Part shown: piece by piece, positions 53,818 through 63,842 of the stretch
Layout of the letters: each line of letters opens with the position of its first letter
Numbering within the stretch: the first letter of the stretch is position 1
From: RDYZ01 sp964518905
GTDB taxonomy: Bacteria; Cyanobacteriota; Cyanobacteriia; Cyanobacteriales; Geitlerinemataceae
DNA: 64,000 nt
Assembly: GCA_964518905.1 (NCBI GenBank)
Contig: CAZFJL010000007.1
Span: 33,144 to 97,143, forward strand
Reading direction: 5' to 3'
Made by a program: the position numbers and the translations under genes
Notes under the pieces: model-generated
Seen by the model: the letters and a program-made list of their open reading frames with translations, nothing else
Databases searched by the model: none
Told to the model about the DNA's origin: nothing

Positions 53818-56037
53818 ATGCCATTGAAAGATAGTGAGATTTCGGTCTTAATTATTGATGATTCGGACGTCGATCGCTTCACCTATGAGCGCTTTCTTCA
53901 GTCCGATTTTGATCGCAGCTATCAGTTTGTCACAGCCGAAACCCTGGAAGAGGGGCTAGATCGGTGGACGACAGAACGCATCGATCTAGCTTTGGTTGAT
54001 ATCAATCTTCCCGACGGCAGCGGACTCGAATTTCTGGCGGCGATCGCACCGCAACATCCTGATGGCCGACTGCCCGCGATCGTCCTGACCGGCCAAGGCG
54101 ACGAACGAACCGCCGTGCAGGCGATGAAACTCGGAGCGGGGGATTATTTAATCAAGGGGGATGTGAATGCGATGTCGCTCTGTACCTGTGTGGGTCAGGT
54201 GTACGATCGGCTCGCGCTCAGTCGCCGCCTGGAACGATCGCAGCAGCAAAATGTGCTGATTTCGGAGATCGCCTTGCGTATTCGCCAGTCTCTGGATCTC
54301 GGTGAGGTGCTAGACACGATCGTGCGCGAAGTGCGCCAGTTTCTCGATGCCGATCGCGCCGTGATCTATCAATTTGCGGCAGACATGAGCGGCAAGATCG
54401 TCGCCGAAGCGGTATTGCCAACCTGGCGATCGTCGTTGAACACGACAATACAAGACACCTGCTTTCAAACGAATGGGTTTGGAACGTATCTCGACAATAC
54501 AAGTTCTGCTATCTCCGATATTTACAATGCACCATTAACCGACTGCCATCGTCAACTGCTCGAAAGTTTTCAGGTTCGAGCTAATTTGGTGAAACCGATT
54601 TTGTTGACCCACATCGGTTTACCGTCATTTAATTCCCAATCACCCCCAACTAATCCGAAAAAAGCACAAACGCTATGGGGCTTAATCGTGGTTCATCAAT
54701 GTCGTTCTCCGCGCAATTGGGAACCGTCAGATATAGACTTTCTTCAGCAACTTTCTGTACAGGTGGCGATCGCGATTCAGCAGGCCGAACTTTATCGATC
54801 GCAACAATTACTCAACGCTTCCCTAGAACAAGAGAAAGAAGCCGTCGAATATGCCAACCGCGCTAAAAGTGAATTTATTGCCTTAACGAGTCCCGCAATT
54901 TGGACGCCGATCAATCGTGTTTTGGGTCTCACCCATCAAGCCCTATCAGAACCCGACATCACAGAAAATCAGTACGATCAGCTAGCCGAAATTCAGGGTT
55001 CAGCTCAGTTGTTGCTACAAGTCATGAATGACTTTATTCTCGACTTTTCTAAACTGGAATTGGGCGCACTCCAGTTAGAAATGCGAGAGTTTTCGATCAA
55101 CAGCATTTTGACAAATATTAATAATATTTTGTCCCTCAAAGCGTTCGAGAAGCAGATCGAACTCTCGTTTCAGGTCGGCGACGAAATCCCTCCGCGTTTG
55201 ATCGGAGACCCCTTGCGACTGGGGCAGGTGTTGATCAACTTAGCGAGCAATGCCCTCCAGTTTACCGATGCAGGCGGGGTACAGCTTCGGGTTGAACAGA
55301 TCGATCGCACGGACGATCGGGCGCGGCTGCGATTCACCGTACGCGATACGGGGACTGGCTTGACCGCAGACCAAATCGCCAGCCTGACCAACGCCTCACG
55401 CCCGTTAAGCATTTCGACCTTGCAAGCGAACCGTTCTGGGCAAAGTTCCGCATTGGGGTTGGCGATTTGTCAGCACATATTGAGCCTCATGGGCAGTACG
55501 CTCAAGATCGAAAGCCAAGTCGGGGTCGGGAGTATATTTAGTGCCGTCATTGATCTGGGTTACATTGCTGATGATTCCTCAGCATTAAGATCTCCCTCCT
55601 GGCGTCAACGTGATTTTAATGTCCTCGTTGTGGATGACAATCCACTGTCGCGCGAGGCGCTGGTCTACATGCTCGAATCATTTTCGCTGCGGGTGAGCGC
55701 CGTCGAGTCAGGCGAAACCGCGATCGCCCGTTTGATGCAGCTTAAGGATAAGGATGAAACGTTCGATCTGATTTTTGTCGATTGGCAAATGCCGGGGTTA
55801 GACGGTTTGGATACCATCGAGCAGCTTAAAACCATGCTTCAATCCACGAATGTTCCGCATATTTTGATGGTGACGGCCAATAGTCAGGATGATATTCGCG
55901 ATCGCGCCCTTGAGACGGGTACAGATGTTTTGCTCCTAAAACCGATTAGTCGTTCACAACTATCACAGGCGATTACCGCCGCAATTTCAGGATCTTTTCT
56001 TTCGATCAGACAGGCTATTGATATGAAGAATACTTAG
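53818..56037 (+). CDS. REC-GAF-(pseudo)kinase-REC protein with cyanobacteriochrome-like GAF
   Basis: A 739-residue tandem paralogue of the next gene. It has an N-terminal receiver (Asp61), a GAF domain with an Asp-x-Cys-Phe motif (DTCF, Cys215) and the canonical Cys-His pair (Cys243-His244), as in DXCF cyanobacteriochromes. The kinase core is broken: the His box reads LTSPAIWTPINRVLG (Pro359 where His belongs), the F box is lost, and the G2 box is SALGLAIC. The C-terminal receiver keeps Asp655. A 14-residue insert in the GAF is extra. It is thus probably a bilin-binding, kinase-dead, receiver-bearing protein. It is 96 bp downstream of the Rcp gene. Confidence 0.85.
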   Translation: MPLKDSEISVLIIDDSDVDRFTYERFLQSDFDRSYQFVTAETLEEGLDRWTTERIDLALVDINLPDGSGLEFLAAIAPQHPDGRLPAIVLTGQGDERTAVQAMKLGAGDYLIKGDVNAMSLCTCVGQVYDRLALSRRLERSQQQNVLISEIALRIRQSLDLGEVLDTIVREVRQFLDADRAVIYQFAADMSGKIVAEAVLPTWRSSLNTTIQDTCFQTNGFGTYLDNTSSAISDIYNAPLTDCHRQLLESFQVRANLVKPILLTHIGLPSFNSQSPPTNPKKAQTLWGLIVVHQCRSPRNWEPSDIDFLQQLSVQVAIAIQQAELYRSQQLLNASLEQEKEAVEYANRAKSEFIALTSPAIWTPINRVLGLTHQALSEPDITENQYDQLAEIQGSAQLLLQVMNDFILDFSKLELGALQLEMREFSINSILTNINNILSLKAFEKQIELSFQVGDEIPPRLIGDPLRLGQVLINLASNALQFTDAGGVQLRVEQIDRTDDRARLRFTVRDTGTGLTADQIASLTNASRPLSISTLQANRSGQSSALGLAICQHILSLMGSTLKIESQVGVGSIFSAVIDLGYIADDSSALRSPSWRQRDFNVLVVDDNPLSREALVYMLESFSLRVSAVESGETAIARLMQLKDKDETFDLIFVDWQMPGLDGLDTIEQLKTMLQSTNVPHILMVTANSQDDIRDRALETGTDVLLLKPISRSQLSQAITAAISGSFLSIRQAIDMKNT

Positions 56038-56181
56038 ACTTTTCGGGATATCGAGAAGACTTAGATCTTTATGAAATCTCATCAATTTATCAATCGATAA
56101 ATCATGGTTTCGCATCGTGTCTCTCATTTGCGGAAAATATTGTCCTTGATCGCAACTTATCGGAATTCAAAGCCCTGACCT

Positions 56182-59100
56182 ATGCCATCTAAATACGACG
56201 ATATTTCCGTTTTAATTATTGATGATTCCGAGGTCGATCGCCTGACCTACAAGCGCTTCCTTCAGTCCGATCCTGATCGCAGCTATTGTTTTGTCGAAGC
56301 CGAGACCCTCGAAGAGGGGCTGGAATTGTGGGAGGCAGAGCGTATCGATTTAGCTTTAGTTGATATTAATCTTCCCGATGGGAGTGGACTCGAATTTCTG
56401 GCGGAAATCGCGTCGAATTATCGTGATGGCCGCTTACCTGCGATCGTCTTGACGGGACAAGGGGATGAGCGTACGGCGGTGCAGGCAATGAAGCTCGGGG
56501 CGGGTGATTATTTAGTCAAGGGAGATGTCAATGCGATGTCGCTCTGCACCTGTGTGAATCAGGTCTGCGATCACACCGTTCTCAGCCGTCGCTTAGAGCG
56601 ATCGCAGCAGCAAAACCTGCTCATTTCCGAGATCGCCTTAAACATCCGCCAATTCGTTGATCTCGATGATGTCCTCACGGCGATCGTTAATGAAGTACGT
56701 CGTTTTCTCGCTGCCGATCGAGTGGTGGTCTATCAATTTGCCCCCGAAATGACCGGTACGATCGTCGCAGAATCGATCCTTGCCCCCTGGCCGCCTTCCC
56801 TGAACGCCACGATCGAAGACACCTGTTTTCAAGCCAATAGCGGTACAGATTATCTCCTAGGCAAAACCGGCATCATTGCCGATATCCATAACGCGAACCT
56901 GACGGAATGCCATCGCAAACTACTCGAACGCTTTCAGGTTCGCGCCAGTCTGACCGATCCGATTTTGCTGCCCAGCACCACCGATCGCCCCCTGTGGGGT
57001 CTGCTCATCGTTCATCAATGCGGTCGCCCGCGCTACTGGGCCGAGACGGACATTCATTTCCTCCAGCAGCTTGCGGTGCAGGCGGCGCTGGCGATTCAGC
57101 AAGCCGAGCTGTATCGATCGCAGCAGGATCTCAATCGATCCCTGGAGGCAGAGAAAGAAGCCGCAGAGTATGCTAACCGCGCGAAAAGCGAATTTCTCGC
57201 CTTAATGAGCCATGAAATTCGGACGCCGATGAATGGGGTCTTAGGACTCTCGCATTTGGCCTTACAGACCAACCTCGATGATCAACAGCGCGACTATCTC
57301 GGCAAAATTCAAAGCTCTGCTCAGTCCCTGCTCCAAATCATTAACGATATTCTTGACTTTTCCAAGATTGAAGCCGGAAAGCTCGATCTCGAATCCGTCG
57401 AATTTTCGATCGACGATATTCTCAATAACATCAACAATATCCTCTCCTTTAAGGCAACAGAGAAACAGCTTGAGTTGGTGTTTCATGTCAGTAATGAAGT
57501 GCCGACACGTCTGTTAGGAGATCCGTTACGCCTCGGTCAGGTTCTGATGAATTTGGCCAGTAATGCGCTCAAGTTTACCGAAACAGGCGGGGTGCAGATT
57601 AGCATCGATGTGATTGATCGCACGGACGATCAGGTTCAGCTACGATTCGCGGTCTGCGATACGGGAATCGGGCTGACGGCCCAGCAAATGGAAACGCTGT
57701 TTGAGGCATTCACCCAAAGCGATGTGTCCACCAGCCGCAAATATAGCGGTACAGGCTTGGGTCTTGCCATCTGTAAGCGTCTGGTGAACTTAATGGGCGG
57801 CGCGATCGAGGTCGAAAGTCAGATCGGCCAGGGCAGTACGTTTAGCTTTATCATCGAGCAACATTATGTCCCGGATGTCTCCCATTATCACCCGTCTCCG
57901 ATCCCCGATCTACGCGGCCTCAAGGCGCTCATCGTTGATGACAATCCATTGTCGCGTGAGGCACTCGCGAACCTCTTGCGATCGTTTTCCTTTAAGGTGA
58001 CGACCGTTGATTCTGGCGAAGCGGCGATCACCTGTTTATCCCAAATCAAGGTATCCGAGTCGTTTGATCTGGTGATGGTCGATTTGTACATGCCGGGACT
58101 CGATGGCATCGAAACCATCCGACAAATCAAGACTCAATTTCAGCTCGCGAATATTCCACACATCCTCATGGTGACGGCTTATCAACAGGGCAATATTCGC
58201 CAGCGAGCCCTAGAGGTGGGCATCGAAGCTCTGTTATCCAAACCCATCAGCCGATCGGATCTCTTCGATGCCGTGATCGAAGCCTTCCGAGGCGACGATA
58301 TTTCGGAGCAGGTTGCAGTCTCCGACTCACCATCGCTACAAGCGGCATTGCTGACAATTTCCGGCGCGAAGGTTTTGGTGGTCGAAGACAATGCCGTCAA
58401 TCAGCAGATTGCGATCGAGCTGCTCCATAGCGCCGGGATCGTCACCGACATTGCTGAAGATGGCAAACAGGCGATCGCCAAGGTGCGGGATCAACACTAC
58501 GATTTGGTGCTGATGGATATTCGGATGCCGCAGATGGACGGGCTAGAAGCCACGCGTCAGATTCGACGTCTGGTGAGACGCGGCCAAGTCGAAACGGAAC
58601 GGTTTGCGACAATTCCGATCGTGGCGATGACGGCTCACGCGATGACAGACGATCGGAAGAAAAGCTTAACGGCTGGCATGAATGATCATGTGGCGAAACC
58701 GGTAGTACCCGATGAGCTATTCGCTACACTCATCCGCTGGATCGCTCCACGATCGGATAACGATCCTACCGATCCATCCAGCTTGCCGCCGACCTCGACC
58801 TCGGAGATCCCAGACTACGGCGCACTCTCGCTGGCACACCTGGATCTAGACGTGGGTCTCAGCCGGATGGATGGCAATTGGGACGCGTATCTCAAGCTCC
58901 TCAAACGGTTTCAGGCGGTACACTCACCGGCGGACTCCTCAATCCAGCAGGCGATCGAAATTAGCAGTTACGATCAGGCGATGTACCTGGTGCATACGCT
59001 CAAAGGTTCCGCCGGTAATATCGGGGCAAATTGGGTGCATCAAGCTGCCGATCGTCTAGAGTGCCACATTCAAAATCGTAGCCTTGATCATGAGGATTTA

Positions 59101-59463
59101 ATCATGGCAGGCCAAGCCCTGAAGCGTTTAATGGACAATGTCCAAGCTGACATTACGACTGTGCTGGAAACGTTTACCAACCGCCCGAATAGCGAGACTT
59201 CCCCTGGTATTGCGGCGATCGTATCGGTTCCTCCGGCGATCGCCAGGGCTCAACTCGCCGCCGAAATCGCCAAAATTGACGAGCTGCTCGATTGCGATTT
59301 GGCGGAAGCCATGACCCGCATTCATGCCTTAAAAAACCAGGTTTCTGGCACTCCACTCCAGGCGACGATCGAAAGTTTAGATGACTACTTAGCCGAATTT
59401 GATACAGATGGAGCGAGAACCGTGTTGGAAGAGATTACGCTGATGTTCGATCAGGAAATCTAG
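56182..59463 (+). CDS. REC-GAF-HisKA-HATPase-REC-REC-HPt hybrid kinase with cyanobacteriochrome-like GAF
   Basis: 1093 residues. Receiver 1 (Asp61), then a GAF with DTCF (Cys215) and Cys243-His244 in the same places as its neighbour. The kinase is intact (LMSHEIRTPMNGVLG, His344; N-box NLASNALKFT; G2 GTGLGLAI). Receiver 2 (Asp634), receiver 3 (Asp779) and an HPt domain (VHTLKGSAGN, His938) complete the phosphorelay. If the GAF binds phycocyanobilin it should be a DXCF-type photosensor (blue/green or similar range). The bilin attachment is inferred from motif only. It is the only intact kinase among the three genes after the Rcp gene. Confidence 0.88.
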   Translation: MPSKYDDISVLIIDDSEVDRLTYKRFLQSDPDRSYCFVEAETLEEGLELWEAERIDLALVDINLPDGSGLEFLAEIASNYRDGRLPAIVLTGQGDERTAVQAMKLGAGDYLVKGDVNAMSLCTCVNQVCDHTVLSRRLERSQQQNLLISEIALNIRQFVDLDDVLTAIVNEVRRFLAADRVVVYQFAPEMTGTIVAESILAPWPPSLNATIEDTCFQANSGTDYLLGKTGIIADIHNANLTECHRKLLERFQVRASLTDPILLPSTTDRPLWGLLIVHQCGRPRYWAETDIHFLQQLAVQAALAIQQAELYRSQQDLNRSLEAEKEAAEYANRAKSEFLALMSHEIRTPMNGVLGLSHLALQTNLDDQQRDYLGKIQSSAQSLLQIINDILDFSKIEAGKLDLESVEFSIDDILNNINNILSFKATEKQLELVFHVSNEVPTRLLGDPLRLGQVLMNLASNALKFTETGGVQISIDVIDRTDDQVQLRFAVCDTGIGLTAQQMETLFEAFTQSDVSTSRKYSGTGLGLAICKRLVNLMGGAIEVESQIGQGSTFSFIIEQHYVPDVSHYHPSPIPDLRGLKALIVDDNPLSREALANLLRSFSFKVTTVDSGEAAITCLSQIKVSESFDLVMVDLYMPGLDGIETIRQIKTQFQLANIPHILMVTAYQQGNIRQRALEVGIEALLSKPISRSDLFDAVIEAFRGDDISEQVAVSDSPSLQAALLTISGAKVLVVEDNAVNQQIAIELLHSAGIVTDIAEDGKQAIAKVRDQHYDLVLMDIRMPQMDGLEATRQIRRLVRRGQVETERFATIPIVAMTAHAMTDDRKKSLTAGMNDHVAKPVVPDELFATLIRWIAPRSDNDPTDPSSLPPTSTSEIPDYGALSLAHLDLDVGLSRMDGNWDAYLKLLKRFQAVHSPADSSIQQAIEISSYDQAMYLVHTLKGSAGNIGANWVHQAADRLECHIQNRSLDHEDLIMAGQALKRLMDNVQADITTVLETFTNRPNSETSPGIAAIVSVPPAIARAQLAAEIAKIDELLDCDLAEAMTRIHALKNQVSGTPLQATIESLDDYLAEFDTDGARTVLEEITLMFDQEI

Positions 59464-59533
59464 TCATCTTGGCTAATCTAGCGAGTAGCGTGTCGATTCA
59501 GAGTTCAATTTAATTGACTCATCTTTATACAAG

Positions 59534-61150
59534 ATGCAAAATTCTCTCAATTCCATCGTTGCTAAACCCAAAATCCTGATTGTCGATGACTGCCCCGACA
59601 ACTTGCAGGTGTTGCTACAAATCCTCAAAGCGGACTATGCGATCGTGGCTGCAACAACCGGATCAAAAGCATTACAAATGGCGATGAGGCAGCCTGTCCC
59701 AGACTTAATTGTGCTGGATGTTGTGATGCCTGAAATTGATGGCTATGAGGTTTGTAAACAGCTTCAAGCAAACTCCACAACGAAAGATATTCCCGTTATT
59801 TTGGTGACGGGTTTAGGGGATGCCAGCAATGAAGCCGACGGCTTCGCTTGCGGTGCGGTGGACTACATCACCAAGCCGCTCGATCCCACCGTGATCAAAG
59901 CCCGTATCAAAAATCATCTAGCTTTACGACGGCTGAACAAAGATTTACAGACTCAGAATGCCGATCTGCTGAGAGCTAATCGTCTAAAAGATGAGTTTTT
60001 AGCCAAAATGAGCTATGAACTACGGACACCGCTGCATATTATTTTGGGCATCAACGAAATGCTGCAAGAGAATCTTTTAGGGGAACTAAAAGTAGAGCAG
60101 TCTAAGGCGATCGCTAGTATCGATCATAGTGCGCTACACCTACTAGAGTTACTCAATGATGTTGTTGAATTAGCTCAGATTAATTCAGGGCAAACTGGCC
60201 TAGATCTGGCTCCAACCGAAATCGTATCCGTTTGCGATTATAGCTTGGCTTTCATTCGACCACAGACCTACCATAAAAAAATTCGGCTCTCGACTCAGTT
60301 TGCAGAAGATTTACCTCAAATTATGGTCGATGAGCGCCTCATTCGGCAGGCGTTGACCAACCTGCTGAATAATGCGGTGGAGTATACGCCCGAAGGTGGG
60401 AAAATTGCGATTAAAGTTCGGAAAGTGACGGAGGAGAGACCGCCTTCTACGGTGGCGGAATGGCTGCGTATTTCGGTCACCGATACGGGTACGGGGCTTC
60501 CAGAAGAAGACGTCAGACGATTAAGTCAAACTTTTACCCGAGGGGATAGCGCTTTCGATCGAGAACATACCGGTTTCGGTTTCGGATTAGCTCTGGTCAA
60601 AAGTGTGCTTGACTTGCACGGCGGTCACTTAACGATTTCGAGTCAGATCGGGGGTGGAAGTTGTTTTGCGATCGAGTTGCCCTATGTAACATCCGCGTCG
60701 CTACCGATGACGGCGGCGAGACTTCAGGTCGTTCGATCGGAAGGAGTGGATGTTCGGCTTGACCAAGCGCCTCGCATCTTAGTGGTCGAAGATAATGAAG
60801 TCGAGCAGGAAAGCATCACGACCTATCTCAAGGCAAAAGGCTATTGTGTAATCTGTGCGAATAATGGAAATATGGCGATCGATCAAGTGCAGACCCATCG
60901 CCCCAACTTGATTTTGATGGATATTCAAATGCCGGTGATGGATGGACTGGAGGCGATACGGGCGATTCGCCTTCGAGAAGATTCGGCTCAGATGCCGATC
61001 ATTGCGCTGACGGGTTTGGCGATGCAGGGCGATCGCGATCGATGCCTTGCCGCTGGAGCCACGGACTACGTCAGTAAGCCCGTGCGGTTAAAGGAGCTAC
61101 ACACGAAAATCCAGCGCCTGCTGGGGGATTCCGCGATTCAGGCGTCGTGA
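59534..61150 (+). CDS. REC-pseudokinase-REC protein
   Basis: 538 residues. The N-terminal receiver has Asp62 in LIVLDVVMPEIDG. The HisKA box is MSYELRTPLHIILG: Tyr161 stands where His is expected (TAT for CAT, one base). The HATPase domain follows (LTNLLNNAVEYTPEGG; DTGTGLPEEDV; GFGFGLALVKSVLDLHGG). A C-terminal receiver with LILMDIQMPVMDG (Asp463) ends it. ATP binding looks possible, but autophosphorylation at His is not. It is 70 bp downstream of the hybrid kinase and may be co-transcribed. Confidence 0.87.
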   Translation: MQNSLNSIVAKPKILIVDDCPDNLQVLLQILKADYAIVAATTGSKALQMAMRQPVPDLIVLDVVMPEIDGYEVCKQLQANSTTKDIPVILVTGLGDASNEADGFACGAVDYITKPLDPTVIKARIKNHLALRRLNKDLQTQNADLLRANRLKDEFLAKMSYELRTPLHIILGINEMLQENLLGELKVEQSKAIASIDHSALHLLELLNDVVELAQINSGQTGLDLAPTEIVSVCDYSLAFIRPQTYHKKIRLSTQFAEDLPQIMVDERLIRQALTNLLNNAVEYTPEGGKIAIKVRKVTEERPPSTVAEWLRISVTDTGTGLPEEDVRRLSQTFTRGDSAFDREHTGFGFGLALVKSVLDLHGGHLTISSQIGGGSCFAIELPYVTSASLPMTAARLQVVRSEGVDVRLDQAPRILVVEDNEVEQESITTYLKAKGYCVICANNGNMAIDQVQTHRPNLILMDIQMPVMDGLEAIRAIRLREDSAQMPIIALTGLAMQGDRDRCLAAGATDYVSKPVRLKELHTKIQRLLGDSAIQAS

Positions 61151-61188
61151 CAGGGTGATTGCATTCTTGCTCGATGATCGTGCTGACA

Positions 61189-63759
61189 TTAGGTCAAAAT
61201 CGAGCCGCCCATCAGCGCCACAAATCGCGTTTCGACCTCTTGCGCCAACAGCGGCGATCGCGCCAATTCGGGATCGGCCTCGATCGTCCGTTCCGCCATC
61301 GTTCGCGCCAAAATCAGCGCCTCGCGATCGTCCACCAAACTTGCCAGCGCAAAATCCGGTAAACCCGACTGCCGCGTCCCCAACACCTCACCCGGCCCGC
61401 GCAACTGCATATCCATTTCCGCCAAATAAAACCCGTCCTGAGACTCCTCCATCACCTTGAGCCGCTGTTGGGCATCATCCGACGCTTTCGGCTTCGTCAT
61501 TAGCAAACAAAACGACTTGTCCGCACCGCGCCCGACCCGTCCGCGTAGCTGGTGGAGCTGCGACAGACCGAAGCGCTCGGCATGTTCGATCAGCATCACC
61601 GACGCATTCGGCACGTCTACCCCCACCTCGATCACCGTCGTCGAAACCAAAATCTGCGTCGCATTCGCCCGAAACGCCTCGATCGCCGCGTCTTTTTCCG
61701 CCGAACTCATGCGCCCATGGAGTAGCCCGAGCTGAAAATCGGGGAACACCTGCTGGAGCCGATCGTGTTCTTCGATCGCCGATCGTAAATCCAGCTTTTC
61801 CGACTCCTCCACCAGTGGCAACACCACATAGGTTTGCCGCCCCTGCGCCACCTCCCGGCGGATTAGCTCATAGGCTTGCTGGCGTTCCTTCGCGGTTAAC
61901 ACCGTCGTTTGGATCGGCTTCCGACCCGGTGGTAGTTCGTCAATCTGGCTCACGTCTAGATCGCCGTGCAGCGTTAACGCCAGGGTGCGCGGGATCGGTG
62001 TCGCCGTCATCGACAGCACATGACAGACACCATTCTCGCCCTTGTTTTGCAGCTTGGCTCGCTGCTGCACTCCAAAGCGGTGTTGTTCGTCGATCACGCT
62101 TAACCCCAGCCGGTGGAATTTTACCTTGTCTTGGATCAGCGCGTGGGTTCCCACCAGGACGGGTAATTCGCCGGTTTCGAGCTGGCGGTGAAGCGATCGG
62201 CGTTTCGCCGTCCCCACCGATCCCGTCAGTAACTCCACCGGTAAATTAAGCTGGGTCAGCCAGTCGGCGAGCTTGCGGTAGTGTTGTTCCGCCAGGACTT
62301 CCGTCGGAGCCATCAACGCCGCCTGATAGCCGGACTGGATCGCCGCCAAGATTGCCACCACCGCCACCACCGTTTTACCCGCTCCCACATCCCCCTGCAC
62401 TAGGCGATTCATCGCGGACGGTTTGGTTAAATCGGCCAGAATTTCATCCGTCACGCGCTGCTGTGCTTTGGTCATGTTGAAGGGCAACAAGGCGTAAAAT
62501 CGCTCGATTAGTTCGCCGCGCGTTTCGAGCACTGCCGATCGCGCCATCACGGGATCGGTTTGGCCTCGGCGCAACTCCTGCCGCCGTTTCAGCAAGCCCA
62601 ACTGTAAATAGAAAAACTCGTCGAACACGAGCCGCTTGCGGGCACGACCGAGGATTTCACGATCGTCGGGGAAATGAATTTGGGCGATCGCTGTCGTGAG
62701 GTCGATCAAGTCGCATTCCTGACGCAAGGCCACCGGTAGCGGATCGCGTAAACTCGCCGCCGAGGGCAACACCGCCGCGATCGTCCGCCGCACCAAATCC
62801 GCCCCCACCCCCTCGGTCAGCGGATACACCGGCAACAGCCGCCCGATGTGCATCGACTCGATTTCGCCGTAGGCATCGTCGAGCAATTCCAGCTCTGGCG
62901 AGTCAAGCGTTAGGCCATATTTATTACCTTTAACAATGCCAGAAGCGGCCACGATCGCACCTTTGGGATACTTCGATCGTTGGGCGTACTGCCATTTTGT
63001 CGAATAGCGATGTCCGGCATAAAATCGACTGAGTTTTAACTTGCCAGTTTCATCACTCAGTGTCATTTGCATAACGGTTAAGTTACGATTTTTACTACTA
63101 TCAAAAAAGCCGAAGCGATCGACGCGGCCAATAATGGTCACGGTGTCGCCAACGTGGAGATCTTTGATTTTGACCTGGCGAGCGTAGTCGATGTGGTCGC
63201 GGGGAAAGTAGTAGAGCAAATCGCGGACGACGTGGAGACCGAGGCGGGCGAGCCGATCGCGATTGTGAGACCCGACGCCTTTGATATAGGTGAGTTCGTC
63301 GTTGAGTGGGTAAGTTTTTGTGTCGTTGGGCGTGATGGATTTAGCGCGGGCATTTTTACCGATTTGTTCCCTTTCCTCGCTATAAGTGCCGCCGTTTTCG
63401 CCGGTTTGGCTAACGTGCTGTTTTTTGCGTTCCAGTTCTCGCTGTTTCGCCCAGTAGCCGTCAACTTGGCGCTGGGATTGCAGGATCGTGCGGCGGGCAT
63501 CGGCGACGAGCTGTTGGCGTTTGGCGATGGTGAGGCTGTCGTAGTGCTGGAAGCGATCGGCGAGGGTGTGCCAGCGATCGCGATCGTGGTCGGTGAGTCC
63601 TGCGGTGGGTTCAGCGAAGCAGCTCGCGAGGAAGGCGTTAAAGCGTGACGATCGACCCATCAGATTGCCGAAACCGGTTTCGGCTTCGATGCTGAGGGCT
63701 TTTTGCCAGCGCGGCCAGTCGGGGATCGCTGGGGATGGAGGAGTGGGGCGATCGGTCAC
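61189..63759 (-). CDS. recG: ATP-dependent DNA helicase RecG
   Basis: Remodels stalled replication forks and Holliday junctions. The 856-residue protein has a longer N-terminal part than E. coli RecG (about 150 extra residues, as in other cyanobacteria), then the wedge/OB domain (about 170-360). The helicase core has Walker A QGDVGAGKTVVA, the DEQH box VIDEQHRFG, LSMTATPIPRTLAL, and LIEHAERFGLSQLHQLRGRV. The C-terminal end GPGEVLGTRQSGLPDF is diagnostic. It is convergent with the REC-pseudokinase-REC gene, and its 5' side faces the MITE-like repeat. Confidence 0.95.
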   Translation of the reverse strand: MTDRPTPPSPAIPDWPRWQKALSIEAETGFGNLMGRSSRFNAFLASCFAEPTAGLTDHDRDRWHTLADRFQHYDSLTIAKRQQLVADARRTILQSQRQVDGYWAKQRELERKKQHVSQTGENGGTYSEEREQIGKNARAKSITPNDTKTYPLNDELTYIKGVGSHNRDRLARLGLHVVRDLLYYFPRDHIDYARQVKIKDLHVGDTVTIIGRVDRFGFFDSSKNRNLTVMQMTLSDETGKLKLSRFYAGHRYSTKWQYAQRSKYPKGAIVAASGIVKGNKYGLTLDSPELELLDDAYGEIESMHIGRLLPVYPLTEGVGADLVRRTIAAVLPSAASLRDPLPVALRQECDLIDLTTAIAQIHFPDDREILGRARKRLVFDEFFYLQLGLLKRRQELRRGQTDPVMARSAVLETRGELIERFYALLPFNMTKAQQRVTDEILADLTKPSAMNRLVQGDVGAGKTVVAVVAILAAIQSGYQAALMAPTEVLAEQHYRKLADWLTQLNLPVELLTGSVGTAKRRSLHRQLETGELPVLVGTHALIQDKVKFHRLGLSVIDEQHRFGVQQRAKLQNKGENGVCHVLSMTATPIPRTLALTLHGDLDVSQIDELPPGRKPIQTTVLTAKERQQAYELIRREVAQGRQTYVVLPLVEESEKLDLRSAIEEHDRLQQVFPDFQLGLLHGRMSSAEKDAAIEAFRANATQILVSTTVIEVGVDVPNASVMLIEHAERFGLSQLHQLRGRVGRGADKSFCLLMTKPKASDDAQQRLKVMEESQDGFYLAEMDMQLRGPGEVLGTRQSGLPDFALASLVDDREALILARTMAERTIEADPELARSPLLAQEVETRFVALMGGSILT

Positions 63760-63842
63760 AGGGGTCGGGAAGGTTTGGAGTTTCTAGCCATCAAAAGGTT
63801 AGCAAGAATCCAGACATCGAATCTAGAAACCGGGTTTCCACT

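Noticed and set aside
61815..62249. 144-codon plus-strand frame
   Set aside because: Antisense to the recG helicase core, with shadow-type composition.
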